Assembly (NCBI RefSeq): GCF_041381155.1
Contig: NC_091143.1
Location: 24,641,695-24,705,694 of the forward strand
DNA length: 64,000 bases
Direction: 5' to 3'
From: Argopecten irradians
Taxonomy: Eukaryota > Mollusca > Bivalvia > Pectinida > Pectinidae
This document shows positions 14,596 through 26,682 of this stretch, piece by piece. Under the pieces are notes generated by a model. That model did not search any database. It was not told where the DNA came from and saw nothing but the letters and a program-made list of their open reading frames with translations. The translations under genes and the position numbers were made by a program. Numbering within the stretch: the stretch's first letter is position 1; each line of letters starts with the position of its first letter.

Positions 14596-17145
14596 GTTGG
14601 CTGCATTCTTGGTCAAATATATATATATACCATGTAGCTTGTTATTTTCATGGGTCAATATTTTGACGATATTAACTAAAAATGGAAAAGTTAAAGGACT
14701 ATTATGTTTTATTAGGGACTTTTTGGCCCTCAAATCTATCAAATTAACAAAACTGTTATTTACTGATTAAATTGTTTTATTTGAAATATTTAGTACATCC
14801 TTGATTCAACTATAATGACTGTTTTATATAGAAATATAGATTGGAATTAATGAGGCTATTTATTTCATTTGAACCAATATCTTATTGATAGAATTGTTGA
14901 GTCGATAACGTTACATGTATCCTAAACAAATGGTATAGTTATTCAGTTCTTCTGAAATATCCACAACAAATTGCTATCTACATCGGTCTTGCTATAAGTA
15001 ATGAAAGAATAGATTTCTTTTCTACAATTAATGCATGTGCACTTAAAGTTTCCATCAGTAAAGGCATTGTCTATTTGTTTGCACTTTTCCAATACCATGT
15101 CTGGTGAACAATGCATTTGATCGAAACGTCACAATTAGTATATCCGTCCACTAGTTACAATTTGCGTTGTCAGATAATAAATAGGCCTACATGTTAGAAT
15201 ATAAAAAAACCACTTGTATTACTTGTACATAACTTTGATATGGCTTTAGAATCAAACGATGGACTGAATATAATACAAGTATGTTTCTTCAAACATTGTC
15301 ACACATAGAACTTGTTTATCAATTTCGTGATTAAATTTATACTTTTTTTCCAGATTTTCGCTTTCATCTCGATGTCATTTGTTGTTTTGTCTATTGGAAT
15401 ATTCACCATGGAAACATACACGTGGTTCCGAGTACCCGTGACTGGAGCCGTCAAGAAGAACTCGTCTAGCATGTCTTTGTCTCTCAACACTGTGGGGGAC
15501 TACTGTGTAAAGACAGGAGGTGGAGACGGCGTCTACTCATTCGCCGACACAAAACCACATCTCGTGATGCAGGTGTTGGACTACATTTGTGCGGCATATT
15601 TCACAGCGGAGTATGTGTTCCGGTTTTTCTTTGCTCCAAGAAAGTTTGAGTTTCTACGGCAGCCTTTGAATGTGATAGATATACTGTGTTTAATTCCGCA
15701 TCTGATCGCCATTATTCTCGTCACCATTGACCCGAACGACAGTACGAGTCAGCTTTTCAAATCAATGTTAGCTTTAAGGACCGTCAGGATTCTGAGAATA
15801 TTCAAACTTATGAAGCACTACAGTGCGTTTAACATTCTTGTTTACACCATCAAAGTCAGCACCAAAGAATTGTTGCTAATGGTGATTTTCCTTTTCACTG
15901 GGGTGTTGATCTTTGCAAGTGTGATTTTTTATGTCGAAAGTGATACGTTTGAAAACATACCTATAGGGTTTTGGTGGGCACTCGTAACCATGACAACGGT
16001 AGGGTACGGAGACAAGGTACCCAAGACAGTGGGAGGGTACATCATAGGTTGTGGATGTGTACTGTGTGGGGTTCTGACGGTTGCCTTTACTGTGCCTATC
16101 GTGGTAAATAACTTCACCTTGTATTATTCCCATGCTCAGTCCAGGATAAAGCTGCCAGCACACAAAAGAAAAGAACTAAAAAGGAAAATATTTATTAAAA
16201 ACCAAAAGTCTTCAAACTTTTTGGATAAACTTCGGAGAAAGAAGAAACATAACGATGAAGACTTCTCCGAACTGGACGCTGTCAGTGTAAAAAGGTCACC
16301 ACCGTGTGGTCAAGAATCGGGTAACCCGAACAGTACAAATCCCGATTTGAGTGCTTCGCGACAGACGTCACAGTTAGTCCACGAGAACCATATAGAAAGT
16401 TTGAGACAGGAAAGGATACATACGATCTCAGAAAAACTAGACGACGGAAGTGCGACGTCGCTTACACCAGTCGAAATAGAGGTTGCCGAAAATGAGGTAG
16501 CAATCAATTATTCCAACTTAGTTTTATGTGTTCATATTGAAGATTTTGTTTTCTAAAAAAAATAGGAAAATATTTTCATATCTAGTGGTTATTGTGGTAG
16601 CTGTCATATTTCTGATTATTTTTATTGTGTGATAAAGTTTCCATCAGCTGAACACAAATAGTCTGATTCAAATTTAAAACGGTTTAAATAATATACAATT
16701 CTGATATAAAATCTCGTTTTAAGTTTAAATAAATTGTATAAACATTTTTGCGTATATTTCTATCTAAAAGCTTTCTAAAATGCAACAACCATTGATTGTA
16801 CAATTTCACTTTTATGCTAACATGACCTGAAACACAACGTTGGCAAGGTGCACTAGAATTATATTTTATGTCAATTTTCTGACGTTGTTTTCTAATCTGA
16901 TAATGTTTTCTGTTTTCTAAATGGTTATTGTTTGTTTGTTTCAGCAACATAAGATTGAGACAACACAACTTCTGAATGGCTTGAAGGAGACTAACCAGAG
17001 AGTGAGAGAGGAGAGAAAAAGACAGATGGAAATGTTACGCGCTAAACGAGAACAAAAGTTACAGGAAAAGGAGAGCGGCAAGACGCCGAGGGCAGCGCCA
17101 CCACCGGCCGCTAGTAGTCGAGGACAGGCCAACAAAAAGAAATAG
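14374..17145 (+). CDS. Shaw/Kv3-like voltage-gated K+ channel subunit (5' end outside or unseen)
   Basis: Exons: 14374-14595 and 15354-16496 or 16556, with a possible last exon at 16945-17145. The first visible exon encodes the second half of a Kv T1 tetramerisation domain (FWGLTELDIEPCCWGHYSKF), including the CCW zinc-site wording of non-Shaker channels. The second, joined in phase 0, encodes S1 (15354-15420), S2 (about 15564-15640), S3 with NVIDIL (about 15670-15730), S4 with LRTVRILRIFKLMKH (three Arg and two Lys at every third position), S5, the filter TMTTVGYGD (15988-16014) and S6. The S6 gate reads FTVPIVVNNF, where Kv3 channels carry PVP; the first Pro is Thr. The S1-S2 loop is long. 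The cytoplasmic tail is basic. The protein would be a plasma-membrane delayed-rectifier-type subunit. The exon holding the N-terminal half of T1 was not found. Confidence 0.85.
15354..16556 (+). CDS. K+ channel exon: S1 to S6 and cytoplasmic tail
   Basis: Acceptor TTTTTTTCCAG ends at 15353. If unspliced to the TAA at 16554-16556 the exon gives 400 residues covering all six membrane segments and a basic, Ser-rich tail. An in-frame GAG|GTAGCA at 16496/16497 is a candidate donor that would join in phase 0 to the exon at 16945. The two outcomes differ only in the last 20-66 residues. Confidence 0.9.
   Translation: MFAFISMSFVVLSIGIFTMETYTWFRVPVTGAVKKNSSSMSLSLNTVGDYCVKTGGGDGVYSFADTKPHLVMQVLDYICAAYFTAEYVFRFFFAPRKFEFLRQPLNVIDILCLIPHLIAIILVTIDPNDSTSQLFKSMLALRTVRILRIFKLMKHYSAFNILVYTIKVSTKELLLMVIFLFTGVLIFASVIFYVESDTFENIPIGFWWALVTMTTVGYGDKVPKTVGGYIIGCGCVLCGVLTVAFTVPIVVNNFTLYYSHAQSRIKLPAHKRKELKRKIFIKNQKSSNFLDKLRRKKKHNDEDFSELDAVSVKRSPPCGQESGNPNSTNPDLSASRQTSQLVHENHIESLRQERIHTISEKLDDGSATSLTPVEIEVAENEVAINYSNLVLCVHIEDFVF
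16945..17145 (+). CDS. Charged C-terminal exon, probable alternative end of the K+ channel
   Basis: It is preceded by the acceptor TTGTTTGTTTCAG and opens in phase 0 with QHKIETTQLL. It encodes 66 residues: a Glu/Arg/Lys-rich stretch likely to form a coiled coil (residues 14-44), then a Pro/Ala segment (APPPAASS) and a basic end (ANKKK). It lies 388 bp past the channel stop, and a donor of matching phase exists at 16496. I do not recognise the sequence by itself. It could instead be the last exon of another transcript. Confidence 0.5.
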   Translation, partial: QHKIETTQLLNGLKETNQRVREERKRQMEMLRAKREQKLQEKESGKTPRAAPPPAASSRGQANKKK

Positions 17146-17149
17146 GAAA

Positions 17150-17805
17150 TCCGTCGACCTTTTACGATCATATAAGTTCTTAATCAATTAGAAAATCCAT
17201 GTACCAATTACAAATGTCATGAACCTTTACCATCATATAAGTTCTTCATCAATTTCAAACTCAATGAACCAATTACAAATGTCATGAACCTTTACGATCA
17301 TATAAGTTCTTCATCAATTACCAAGTTCACGATCCAGTTACAAATGCCATGAACCTTTACGATCAAATTAGTTCTTCATAAATTCAAAATCGTAAGAACC
17401 TTTATGATTAAATTAGTTCTTCGTCAATAACAAAGTCCATGAACCTTTAAAATCAAATTAGTTCATTATCAATTACAAATTATATTAACCTTTACGATCC
17501 ACTTAGTTTTTTTATCAATTACAAAGTCCATGAACCAATTACAAATGCCATGAACTTTTATGATTAAATTAGTTCTTCATCAATCAAAAAGTCCATAAAC
17601 CAAGTTCAAGATTCATTGATTTCCTTTGACTCTGCTGACTCATCATTTACAGATACCATGAACCTTTACGATCAAATTAGTTCTTCATATATTACAAATT
17701 ATATGAACCTTTACGATCAAATTAGTTCTTCATATATTACAAATTATATGAACCTTTGCGATCAAATTAATTCTTCATCAATTACAAAATCCATTAATTA
17801 CATTT
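17150..17805. repeat. Minisatellite, period about 45 bp
   Basis: About 14 diverged copies of a unit containing CATGAACCTTTACGATCA, then AATTAGTTCTTCATCAATTA. It begins directly after the stop at 17145, so it may lie in the 3' UTR. The ORF at 17616-17807 is the translated repeat, not a gene. Confidence 0.95.
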
Positions 17806-20060
17806 AAGCCTTACTATCAAACATGTTTTTCATAAATAAGCAATTTCATTTTCTATTTTTATTAAGAAATTTAATTTTTGACCATCATTGCTAAATGATG
17901 TTTTCTATGTGTTCAGAACTCTGTCAACATATTAGGCACTTATACCGTTGCCAAAATGCTAAGGTGGACAGGTAATTATCATTATGCTACCATGAAAAAT
18001 ATATTTACTTTGGCCCTGACAATAGTAAATAGTGTTTATCAGTTGTTGAAATATGCCCTGGTTCTGGCATCAACCAAAGTTTGACGGGGACGCGCAATGG
18101 AGAATGTGTGGTTTTGTGTCATTACTGCTGAAAACTAACAAATAGTAATAGGTTTGAGTATTAAATTGTAAGGTGCGCATCCGAACGTGTTCTGTAAATA
18201 GCTTGCACAAGAACTTGATACTTATCCATAGCACTATTTCTTATAACTTTATTTAAGTATTGCATATACAGAAAGAAAGTTTCTAAACGGTCCCCTGCAA
18301 TATTCTCGTTTTGAACATAGCGGAAGTGTAACATGTATAATATGAATCTTGAATACTTCCACAGAACGTTAAAAAAAATATCCAGCCTTTTTATTGGGTT
18401 CTATACTTTTATTTAGTGTACTTCGTTCATTTTTTTAAGTTATCACTAGATAGCCCTATAATATGTTTCTATTTCTGATCAATTTTGATTTTCCAATTTC
18501 TTACGGATACGTTTCTATCATAGTTATAGTTAAGTTCCTGATATAACCCTGTAATCATCCTCGATACTCAAGGGGTTACTATCACTGTCGTTATATTCAC
18601 CCCAGAAACAATTCATAGCAAAACTGAAGGCTTTGTGTGTCAGCACACGTGAGACAGGTAGTTTGGTCCTTTGATGCACATCAAAAGAAATGAATACCGG
18701 TACATTGTTGCTAGCTGTGTGGCTGTGAAGATGGGAATCGCTTTTTGTAATCTTCACAAGAAGTAGTCTCTTTAGGCTTTGATTAGTCGGCTTGTTTTCC
18801 TCTGAACTGCCTGCAGTTTTGCTACGACATAATCAAATGGTGGGTATGACGATAGTGACAGTTACCACTGGCGAATTTAGGATGCCCTGTAATATGTTTA
18901 TTAATTATTTAATTCTATTATTGATATATTTTCGGGTTCTATTAGCTTTATGAATCACTGAAAATGCTTCCACCAGGAAGCGGCGTCCCATGTAAATATA
19001 TACAAATATGTAGATATGATCATTAAGATGTGTAGTCTGACTTCTGATGATGCACAAGCACGCATTGATTAGCATTCGGCACGCATTTTACCATTGCAGA
19101 ATCAGGGTTTTAAATATATATTTGCTTTTAGATTCGATAGCATATTCTCCTATTTTGGTAACAAATAAAATAAAATTAGTCTAATTAATCATCAAAGAAA
19201 TCCTTAAGAAATGAAGGGCATAGGTGAGAATAATGTGTTTCATTTTAATTTATCGTGTATTAGGTTCACAATATTTTACAAATATTTCTGTATTTGGTCG
19301 AATCAAATTTTATATCATATCAAATATCCTGTCAGAGATTCGAAATAATTTAACCTGTGACCCATTGTTGTACATATCAATTGTGTTTTAAAACAATGCT
19401 TTGAAGGAGCTTACGATCTAGACATTACAACATTTTGAATACGATGTATATAAGTACATTAAAAGTACATATATATCAACAAATGTTTATATACATGATG
19501 GGAAATTTAATAATGTATATGCATATCTGTATGAATATATATTAGAATGCTTATATCTAGTAATGAATACATAGATAATATATTTTTCAATCACATTTTT
19601 CAAAGTCCGTCCATTTACCATTTGTTATAATCATCATTAAAGATTTTTGCGCATTTCGATTACACTGTATATGCGGGGAATTGTTTTCCTAAGAGAAATG
19701 TTTTATCATTTCTTTGATTCGCATGTGTAATTAATTAGATGGAATGAAAGGGAAATTTGTAATTATATATGTATGATATTTCAAATTTACTTTTTTCTGA
19801 ATACTTGTGGAACCAATTGTACGATTTGCTGATACCATAGAACGCCCAAGTAACCATGTTGACTCTAACAGAATTTGGATTTGGCAAAACATTATCGTCT
19901 GCGGTCATAGAATCCTCTATGAAAAGGAGCGAGAATGGGAATATGTATCTAAATCTGATCAGGAATTGTAGAACTGAAATCTAGGTTTATAGAGTATAAT
20001 TCACAAAGTAGGAAACGACAGAGTAAACAGCAAGTATTTTAAATTTTATTAATAGTTTTA
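17806..20060. other. No gene recognised
   Basis: AT-rich non-coding text with TA-rich stretches near 19440-19600. No splice-consistent exon and no clear repeat ends were found. Confidence 0.4.
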
Positions 20061-20426
20061 AGATGTTCCACCGCTGACAAATAGTGTTTTTTCACTATCA
20101 AAAACAGGAGCAGACGATTTAGTATTTTTCTTCAGTTACAAAAGTTACTTATTTTACACCATTACCACAATTGAAAAGTTTGAGCTTCTAATTTTACTTC
20201 AAGTTAAAAATATGAAAAAAATAATAAATTGCATCCCGAAAAAATTCCGTGGCACTATATCTTATATATAGAATGAAGTAATGTTTGCTCATGCACCAAA
20301 GGCGAAATAAATTAGTTTATATTATTTTTTGTGTGTTAATAAGGCATATATATATATATACGATTAAACACCAATTATTGTTCAAATGATGAATATCATT
20401 TATGTTCTGTCGGCGGTGGAGCATCT
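20061..20426 (+). mobile_element. MITE family 1, copy A (TTAA target site)
   Basis: About 366 bp with terminal inverted repeats reading AGATGTTCCACCGCTGACA on the left and TGTCGGCGGTGGAGCATCT on the right. TTAA follows the right end and a degenerate TTTTA precedes the left. The inside shares long blocks with the copy at 30032-30388 (CATCCCGAAAAAATTCCGTG), in the opposite orientation. The TTAA target suggests a piggyBac or Kolobok relative. No coding capacity. Confidence 0.85.
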
Positions 20427-20439
20427 TTAAATATAACAC

Positions 20440-20470
<31 letters not shown>

Positions 20471-20471
20471 A
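20440..20471. repeat. (TG)n microsatellite
   Basis: A TA/TG dinucleotide run between two MITE copies. Confidence 0.95.
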
Positions 20472-20488
20472 ATACTGACTTTGCTTAA

Positions 20489-20804
20489 AGATGCTACACC
20501 GCTGATATATGATATTTTTTCTATATCATGAGCCGACAAATTAGTAATTTTCTTTAATTACAAAAGTTACTTACATTGTACATTACACTATTACCACCAT
20601 TGAAAGGCTTCTTATTTCACTTTAAGATAACGTCCATGACATGACACTATGCCCTGAAAGGAAGTACTGATCGAACATCCATCAAAATCAAACAAACCAT
20701 TTTATATTATTATTTTTGTGTTAATAAGACCTAAATTTACATGAGTAAACAACTATTGTTAAAATGATGAGTATCGTTTATGCTTTGTCGGCGATGGAGC
20801 ATCT
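20489..20804 (+). mobile_element. MITE family 1, copy B (TTAA target site)
   Basis: About 316 bp with ends AGATGCTACACCGCTGA and TCGGCGATGGAGCATCT, flanked on both sides by TTAA (20485-20488 and 20805-20808). Internal wording (ATTACCACCATTGAAAGGCT) matches copies A and C. It sits 60 bp from copy A in the same orientation. Confidence 0.85.
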
Positions 20805-21815
20805 TTAAAATAGGATACTAAGGGACAAAACTTGTGATACACTATAGATTAATAAATTACCTGTTCATTAAAGTAAGCCAAACCCATAAGATTTATGTTT
20901 GAGTTAAAAATCAATGTCACAATAACTTGAAAGAATGAACCTGATGTTTCGAGGGACTTTTTTTGGGGGGGGGGGGGGAGAGGGAGGGGGGGGGTCTTAT
21001 AGTAACTGGAAGTAGCAATTGTGTAATCACCGTGAAGAATCTTCGCTAAATCTTGTTTTCTATTTCGAGTAACTATAGAGCGTTTGGATAGGTTTGATTT
21101 TACCTGTGACCAGTGCGAAATAAGACTATGGGAGGTAACTCGTATGATGCTGAACATTCCTTCCTGAGAAAAAGTGTTATGGTGTATAAATGAAGGTAAA
21201 CAATATACTTTCTTTGCACGGTGCAAAGTTTCATGTCTTCTATCCACATTATCGCTAATTACCCTACCAAACCACTAAAATAGAAAATAAAATGTTTGTG
21301 CGTAATTTTTAGTCCCGCATTAACCAGAAATGAGTCTCTCGTTTCATTATAAAAACCATTATATATGTTTTTATCATTATGTGTTTTTATCATTTTTATG
21401 TTTTTATCATTTTATGTTTTTAATTTCGACACTTTCCTTATTTTCAGATCAAAGAATGTCTCTTAAATATTTTTCCTTGTTATTAAAAATTTAATATTAA
21501 AAGAAGCGTTGTTTGTTGTCGACGAAAGAACGCCATGCTTCACTGGAATGTGAACTATTCCTTTACAGTACTCACAGCGGTAACAAACTTCAATTTTCAA
21601 AATCCAAAATGGCTGAATTCCATAACAATTTCAGCGGGATCAGGATGGTCGGCACGGCAAGAATCTCTAACCACATTATCGGGCATTATACATTTATATA
21701 TGACGCATACATTATCTTAAAGAGAAATGATTTATATTTCCAATGAGTGCTTGATGAAAAAAATTGTCCAAGTACTGACCAAGAGATGACCTGGTGAAGA
21801 GAAAAAAAATCTGTA
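20805..21815. other. No gene recognised; G-rich run
   Basis: It contains a run of about 30 G-rich bases at 20964-20996, a potential G-quadruplex former. ORFs here have no recognisable domain and no splice context. Confidence 0.4.
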
Positions 21816-21971
21816 TTTGCATATTACAGAGTTATCTACCCTTGAAGGTAGCTATCGATTTGCGAGCGTAACGTCATACATTTCGGTGAAAACGACGTGA
21901 ATTGCGCTCACAAAATAATGACGTAACAATCGATACCTACGCGCAAGGGAACTAACTCTGTAATATGCAAA
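21816..21971. mobile_element. MITE family 2, about 156 bp
   Basis: Terminal inverted repeats TTTGCATATTACAGAGTTA and TAACTCTGTAATATGCAAA are perfect over 19 bp. The inner part continues imperfectly (CTACCCTTGAAGGTA against CGCGCAAGGGAAC). The inside is CG-containing and non-coding. Superfamily not determined. Confidence 0.85.
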
Positions 21972-23006
21972 GACGGAACACCAAAACTAGACTAGGTACA
22001 CATTTCCTAGTGCGCTAAACCTGTCTATATTATTAATTAGGTGTTGTATTTTTTTGCCAAATATATATATTAGACAAAAATTAAAAGGCCTTATGATATA
22101 TGAGGCAGATTTAGCGGACTAAACATTTTCCTATACATACAGGAAATAAAAAAGATAAGAAAACAAACACTGAAAATTAAAAAGAGGCATGGTTCCACAC
22201 GTGATATCGGCCCGTCTCGACTTAGTATAGGTGACCATTATCAAAGTTAACTAAAAAGTAAATGTCAAATATGAGGTTTCTAAATACATATGTTTAAATA
22301 CTTTACATCATGTATATAAATGATCTACAAAGTATTTGTGAAAAGGCACTTTGTTAAATCCAATAAATAATCTATAACACGACAGCGAAGTTGCAAAGTC
22401 GTGCGATTTGCGAATTTTAGTAGGAGTTTTCACGATTTTTTATAGAGCGCATATCGGAGGATCAACTTCTACCGTGGAACATTTTTTTTTTTCAATGAAA
22501 TAAAATACACATTGTTTATCCTAGTCCTAAAAATTTTATTTCGGTGTGGTCGCACCTAACGAGAAAAACATAGTTGACAAGATATTGTACCGTAAATTGA
22601 AACCATGATATTCAGTTGCAGGTTCGTATAACACAAGTGGTTCAGTCACCGCACATATGTACACTAATAGGAAGATTTAGATTTCGACTCATTATCATGT
22701 TTTTTTATTATTATTACTGTAAATAGAAAACCTTTGTCATGCAAACAGAGATTTAAAATTCTTGAATTATATCTGACGTAAAACTAATCAAGTACACATG
22801 CAAGCTTTCTTTCGAAAAATGTCCTTACGCGGCATACACGATCTATCTGGATACACGATACTCTTTCTGAAACAGGAGAAGTGAATAACACTGGCTGGCA
22901 AAGTTGATTTTAAACCTAGAAATCCTAATGCGCACCTGACAAATGTATCACAAACTGTCCTTATGGTATATTTATTCAATTTAAGCATCTAGTCTTGAAA
23001 CGGTCC
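21972..23006. other. No gene recognised
   Basis: Non-coding AT-rich DNA up to the 3' end of the transposase remnant that starts (on the minus strand) near 24215. Confidence 0.4.
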
Positions 23007-24215
23007 CTAATTCTCATTGGCTCTTCTGTCATGGAATGGCTTATCAAAAGGGTCAGACGGAAGGTACGCCGATACAGGGATGGCTTCACGGTTCAATGGG
23101 GAAATCCCACAACCTCTGAACCCACTTACAATGTTTTCCTTGGTTACGCCAAGATACCACGCCTGACGAAATATGCCAGGGAATGTCCAATCGTTCACAA
23201 TGTTGAAAGCTGCAGAGCTAAGAAACTCTGAGCAAATACTATTGTATTGCTTATTAATTGGTCCGAAGACTGCTAGCGGCTGGAGAAGGTGGATCGTATG
23301 TGGCGAAAATCTAATATTACAATGTTTTCTCTGGGCCAGCTCTGAAAGGGTAATAGACTCATGGGAGCCATGGCCGTCAAGAAGAAGTAACTGTGGCCTT
23401 TCAGGACCACAGTTCTTCAGGAACACATTTTCAAACGAATTTTCTGCAGCTTCATCGTTCATCCAAGCACATTCTTGGTATGTCCAAACAGTGTTTGGCG
23501 GAGCCTCGTCACAATTGAAGCCGTAGAGAGACTTGGTTGTCTTTCCCCGTACTACGAGCATGGGCGGCATTCTCTCTCCGGAGGCGTTGACACATGCCAT
23601 GATCGTTATGTTGGATCGATCATTGCCCGTTCTGCCAACGACATTATTTATCCCTTTCTGGCAACTACATGTGTTGCGGTGTGTTCTAGGTTTTTCTCGG
23701 TTTCATCGCAGTTCCAAACACTTTTTGGAAAATTGTTCAAATTAAGAGCTCTTACAATCTTTTCGAGATCTGCAAAGCAGTTCTGAACCACTGTGGGGTT
23801 AAGCATCCGGGCCCTGACGCTTCCGAGCTTTTCAGGCTTCCTCAGGGTAAGCACCGGATGTCTTTGACGCAAACTGTCCCACACATGTTTGGATAGAGTT
23901 ATTTTCTAAAAAGCCGTGATTTTTGCTTTTTTGCATAGAATACCCATTTTTGTAAGGAGCTGACGACGGGAAACTCCAAAGCCCTTTTCAGACTTTTTTT
24001 ACAGCGTTGACAATCTTTTCTTCGATGTCGATAGGGAGGATACTGTTGCGACCACTTTTAGCATGAATGTCTGTTTTCCCCGACACCCTATCACCCAATG
24101 TAGACCGTGCTTTACCGAATTTTTCAGCAGCTGAAAAGGGTTCCATCTTGGACAGCCTTTACTGCATTTTCCATATCCTCATAATTGTGTTTGGCATAGA
24201 GACCCTTGCCCTTAC
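23007..24215 (-). pseudogene. Decayed pogo/Tigger (Jerky-like) DDE transposase
   Basis: Minus-strand remnant of a Tc1/mariner-class element with the family order intact. An HTH of the psq type lies near 24200-24060 (YEDMENAVKAV, FGKARSTLGDRV), then linker text (ILPIDIEEKIVNAV), then the DDE_1 domain. The first catalytic Asp is in WNCDETEK (about 23705). The second is in LLLDGHGSH (about 23365). The third region reads HLLQPLAVFGP (about 23275), where the family has LQPLDV.VFGP, so the third Asp appears lost with a two-codon deletion. The frame shifts by one base near 23649 (ARKG to INNVVGRTGND), and at least two more breaks lie at 23905-24000. No terminal repeats were identified. This copy cannot encode an active enzyme. 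Confidence 0.88.
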
Positions 24216-24719
24216 AAACGTATTTTTTTTCTTCCTGCAAGAGGAAATTGCTTTTTATTACTAAACACTCTAGCAAAGATTTGAAACAAAATATGTACTG
24301 TGTGATACAATATATATTATAGATAAATTCATATTATTAAGAGATTTAAAAATGGTTTATATAATGTAACCATTGATTTTTTTGTCTTGTAAAAATAAAA
24401 TATAACATTCAAAATATCAAATAACATATGTTTTTCGCAAATATAAAAGTCCGTATTTACCTTCCAACACGAAATACTTTGCAGATAAATACGGACACTT
24501 TTTAATCTCGTTAACACCTTAAAAATATTGTTATTTAAGGATTAACTTAAATAGATTTTTTATGTTATGGAGATATATTTCCATATATATATTTCAGTTG
24601 AAATTATGATAAACATGTGATAAAGACATATTTTCGGGGTTATAAATGTTCTGAAATAAAAATTTAAATGAAGATAATGTAAATAATAAGATTTTTGGTA
24701 TTGCAATTATGTAAGTAAA

Positions 24720-25312
24720 ACAAGAGGGCCAGAGGGCCTGTATCGCTCACCTGGTTATTGTAATGCCAAGTAATGTTTTGAATACAGGCTAGGATCATTG
24801 TTTCTTTTTTGAAGGAATTTAACGATTAACCTCTAATTTCCCTATCGGGACCCATTCTTTCTGCTCCAGGGGGTCCGAGCCAAAATCTATACAAACTCTG
24901 ACCAAATGTGGTTAATCCATGCAGAACTCTATAAGTAGCAATTTAAAGCTTTACCTCTCTTTCCCTTATTGCGCCCCGCCCCCTCCTGCCCCCGGGGGTC
25001 CAGAGCCAAAATTTACACGAACTCTGTTCCCCTTCTACAAAGGATGCTTCTGGCCAAATTTGGTTACATTCCATGTAAAGGATTTATACCTCTATTTCCT
25101 CTATTTGGCCCCGCCCCTCCTGCCTCCGGGCGTCAGAGCCAAAATTTATACAAACACTGTTCCCCTTCCCCAAAGGATGTTTCTGGTCAAATTTGGTTAC
25201 ATTCCATACAAAACTCTATGACTAGTAGCGATTTAAAGTGTTGACGGACGGCCGGCCGGCGCCGCGCCATAACGTAAAGCTCACTGGCCCTTCGGGCCAG
25301 GTGAGCTTAAAA
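24720..25312 (+). mobile_element. ACAAGAGG-type non-autonomous repeat, element E1
   Basis: It starts ACAAGAGGGCCAGAGGGCC and ends with the hairpin ACTGGCCCTTCGGGCCAGGT then GAGCTTAAAA. It holds three copies of the 155-bp unit that forms the array in E6 (45604-47009), in inverted orientation. It has no conserved ORF; the apparent ORFs at 24919-25244 are repeat text. Family class unknown; the end hairpin recalls Helitron-like non-autonomous elements, but I see no diagnostic Helitron ends. Confidence 0.75.
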
Positions 25313-26682
25313 TGGAGGAATAAAAACAAAACTGAAAATATGACACTAGACGTGAAAACAAAAAATAAACATCCTTAAATGGCTTCAGTTATATATTCTG
25401 GAAATCCTGAGAATGCAGGATTTAGCACCATTTATTCAAGAGCTTCTTGGGGCCTGGGCGCCCCCAAACCCCTCGCCTGATTTGCTTGGTCTTACGCCCC
25501 CTCTCTCACCTCAAAACCTGAACCCGCCTCTGATTGCTCTTTTAACATTTTTTTTGTAGGCGAGTCAAGATTTAGGTCTCTACAACCTCTACTCGGGATC
25601 ATAAGCTTGGGAACGAGAAAGTTTCCCGCGAAATAATGGAATAGTCCAGCTATAGGTGAGGATAGGTTTTTCATTACTTCCGGTACACAGCAAAAAAAAT
25701 CGATAAAGAGTATTTATTTTTTAAGTTTACCCCAATAGAAAAAAATATTTCTACACGTTTTGAAAATAGAATCTTTCCAAGTTGTCACATCTGATTATGA
25801 GTTCAATAAGATTTCTATAAGCTGCCATCCCTTAAACCAAATAATGGTAAAAACCGGAAGTTTACAAACGCTGTGAGCGGATCGGCGGCAGATTTGAGGT
25901 TCCAGATTTGACAGGAGAAAATATTGAAAAATGTGTAAACAAATCTATGGATTGATTACAATATTTATTTGTATGTTTTCTCAATTATTAATGAATGAAT
26001 CAGAATTAACACAAATTTAACAACTTTCTTCATATTACGGTCTAACCCACTTGGCAGTGCGATATCGAATCAGGGGAAGTTCGTCCTAGCCCAAAATTCC
26101 GTTGTTATAAAGGGGAGGGGTAGAAATAACCGCAAGCCCGTCGGCTCGGGGCTATTAAAGTGTACACGGAATGGTTTGGCATATATAGCTTGATAAATGC
26201 GTTATTTGATAAAATTTAGAATGGAGAAAGTGCGAGCTTCATAGCGGTTACGGTATTGGAGATAATGCGACTGTTCTCTAGAACACATTATTATATCTAA
26301 TGAAGGACCAATTGTTATGAGTGTCCTTAAAATCAAAATTAAACCCAAGCTATTGTAACTAACTTTGTAGATGTTCCACCCCCCCCCCCCCCTCAAAAAA
26401 AATGTTAAAAAATGAAATCCCAATTTGAAATACTAATTTTTTAGATTAAAATACTCTAGAGTGCACCATTTGTGGTGGGCGGATCTGCCGCTTTGCTCCA
26501 GGTCTCAAATATCTGGGCCAAATAAACTAAATCACTGAAGGGCCAGTATATTTTCTTTAAGGCAAGCTCTTTGGTCCAGCTAAAATCAATTCTTATTTCT
26601 ATCCCTGAAAGGGTATTTCACACTAAATCCTGTTCACCCTGAGTTGTTTCGCCCTAATTTTGTTTTTAACAAGGAAAGTTAT
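25313..26682. other. No gene recognised
   Basis: Mixed unique and repeat-like text. A C-run lies at 26378-26392. The text near 25440-25520 (GGGCGCCCCCAAACCCCTCG) looks like the edge of a transposon-derived coding fragment but is too short to assign. Confidence 0.35.

Noticed and set aside
25440-25690. Possible transposon-derived coding fragment on the minus strand
   Set aside because: Too short and without a recognisable motif; cannot be assigned.
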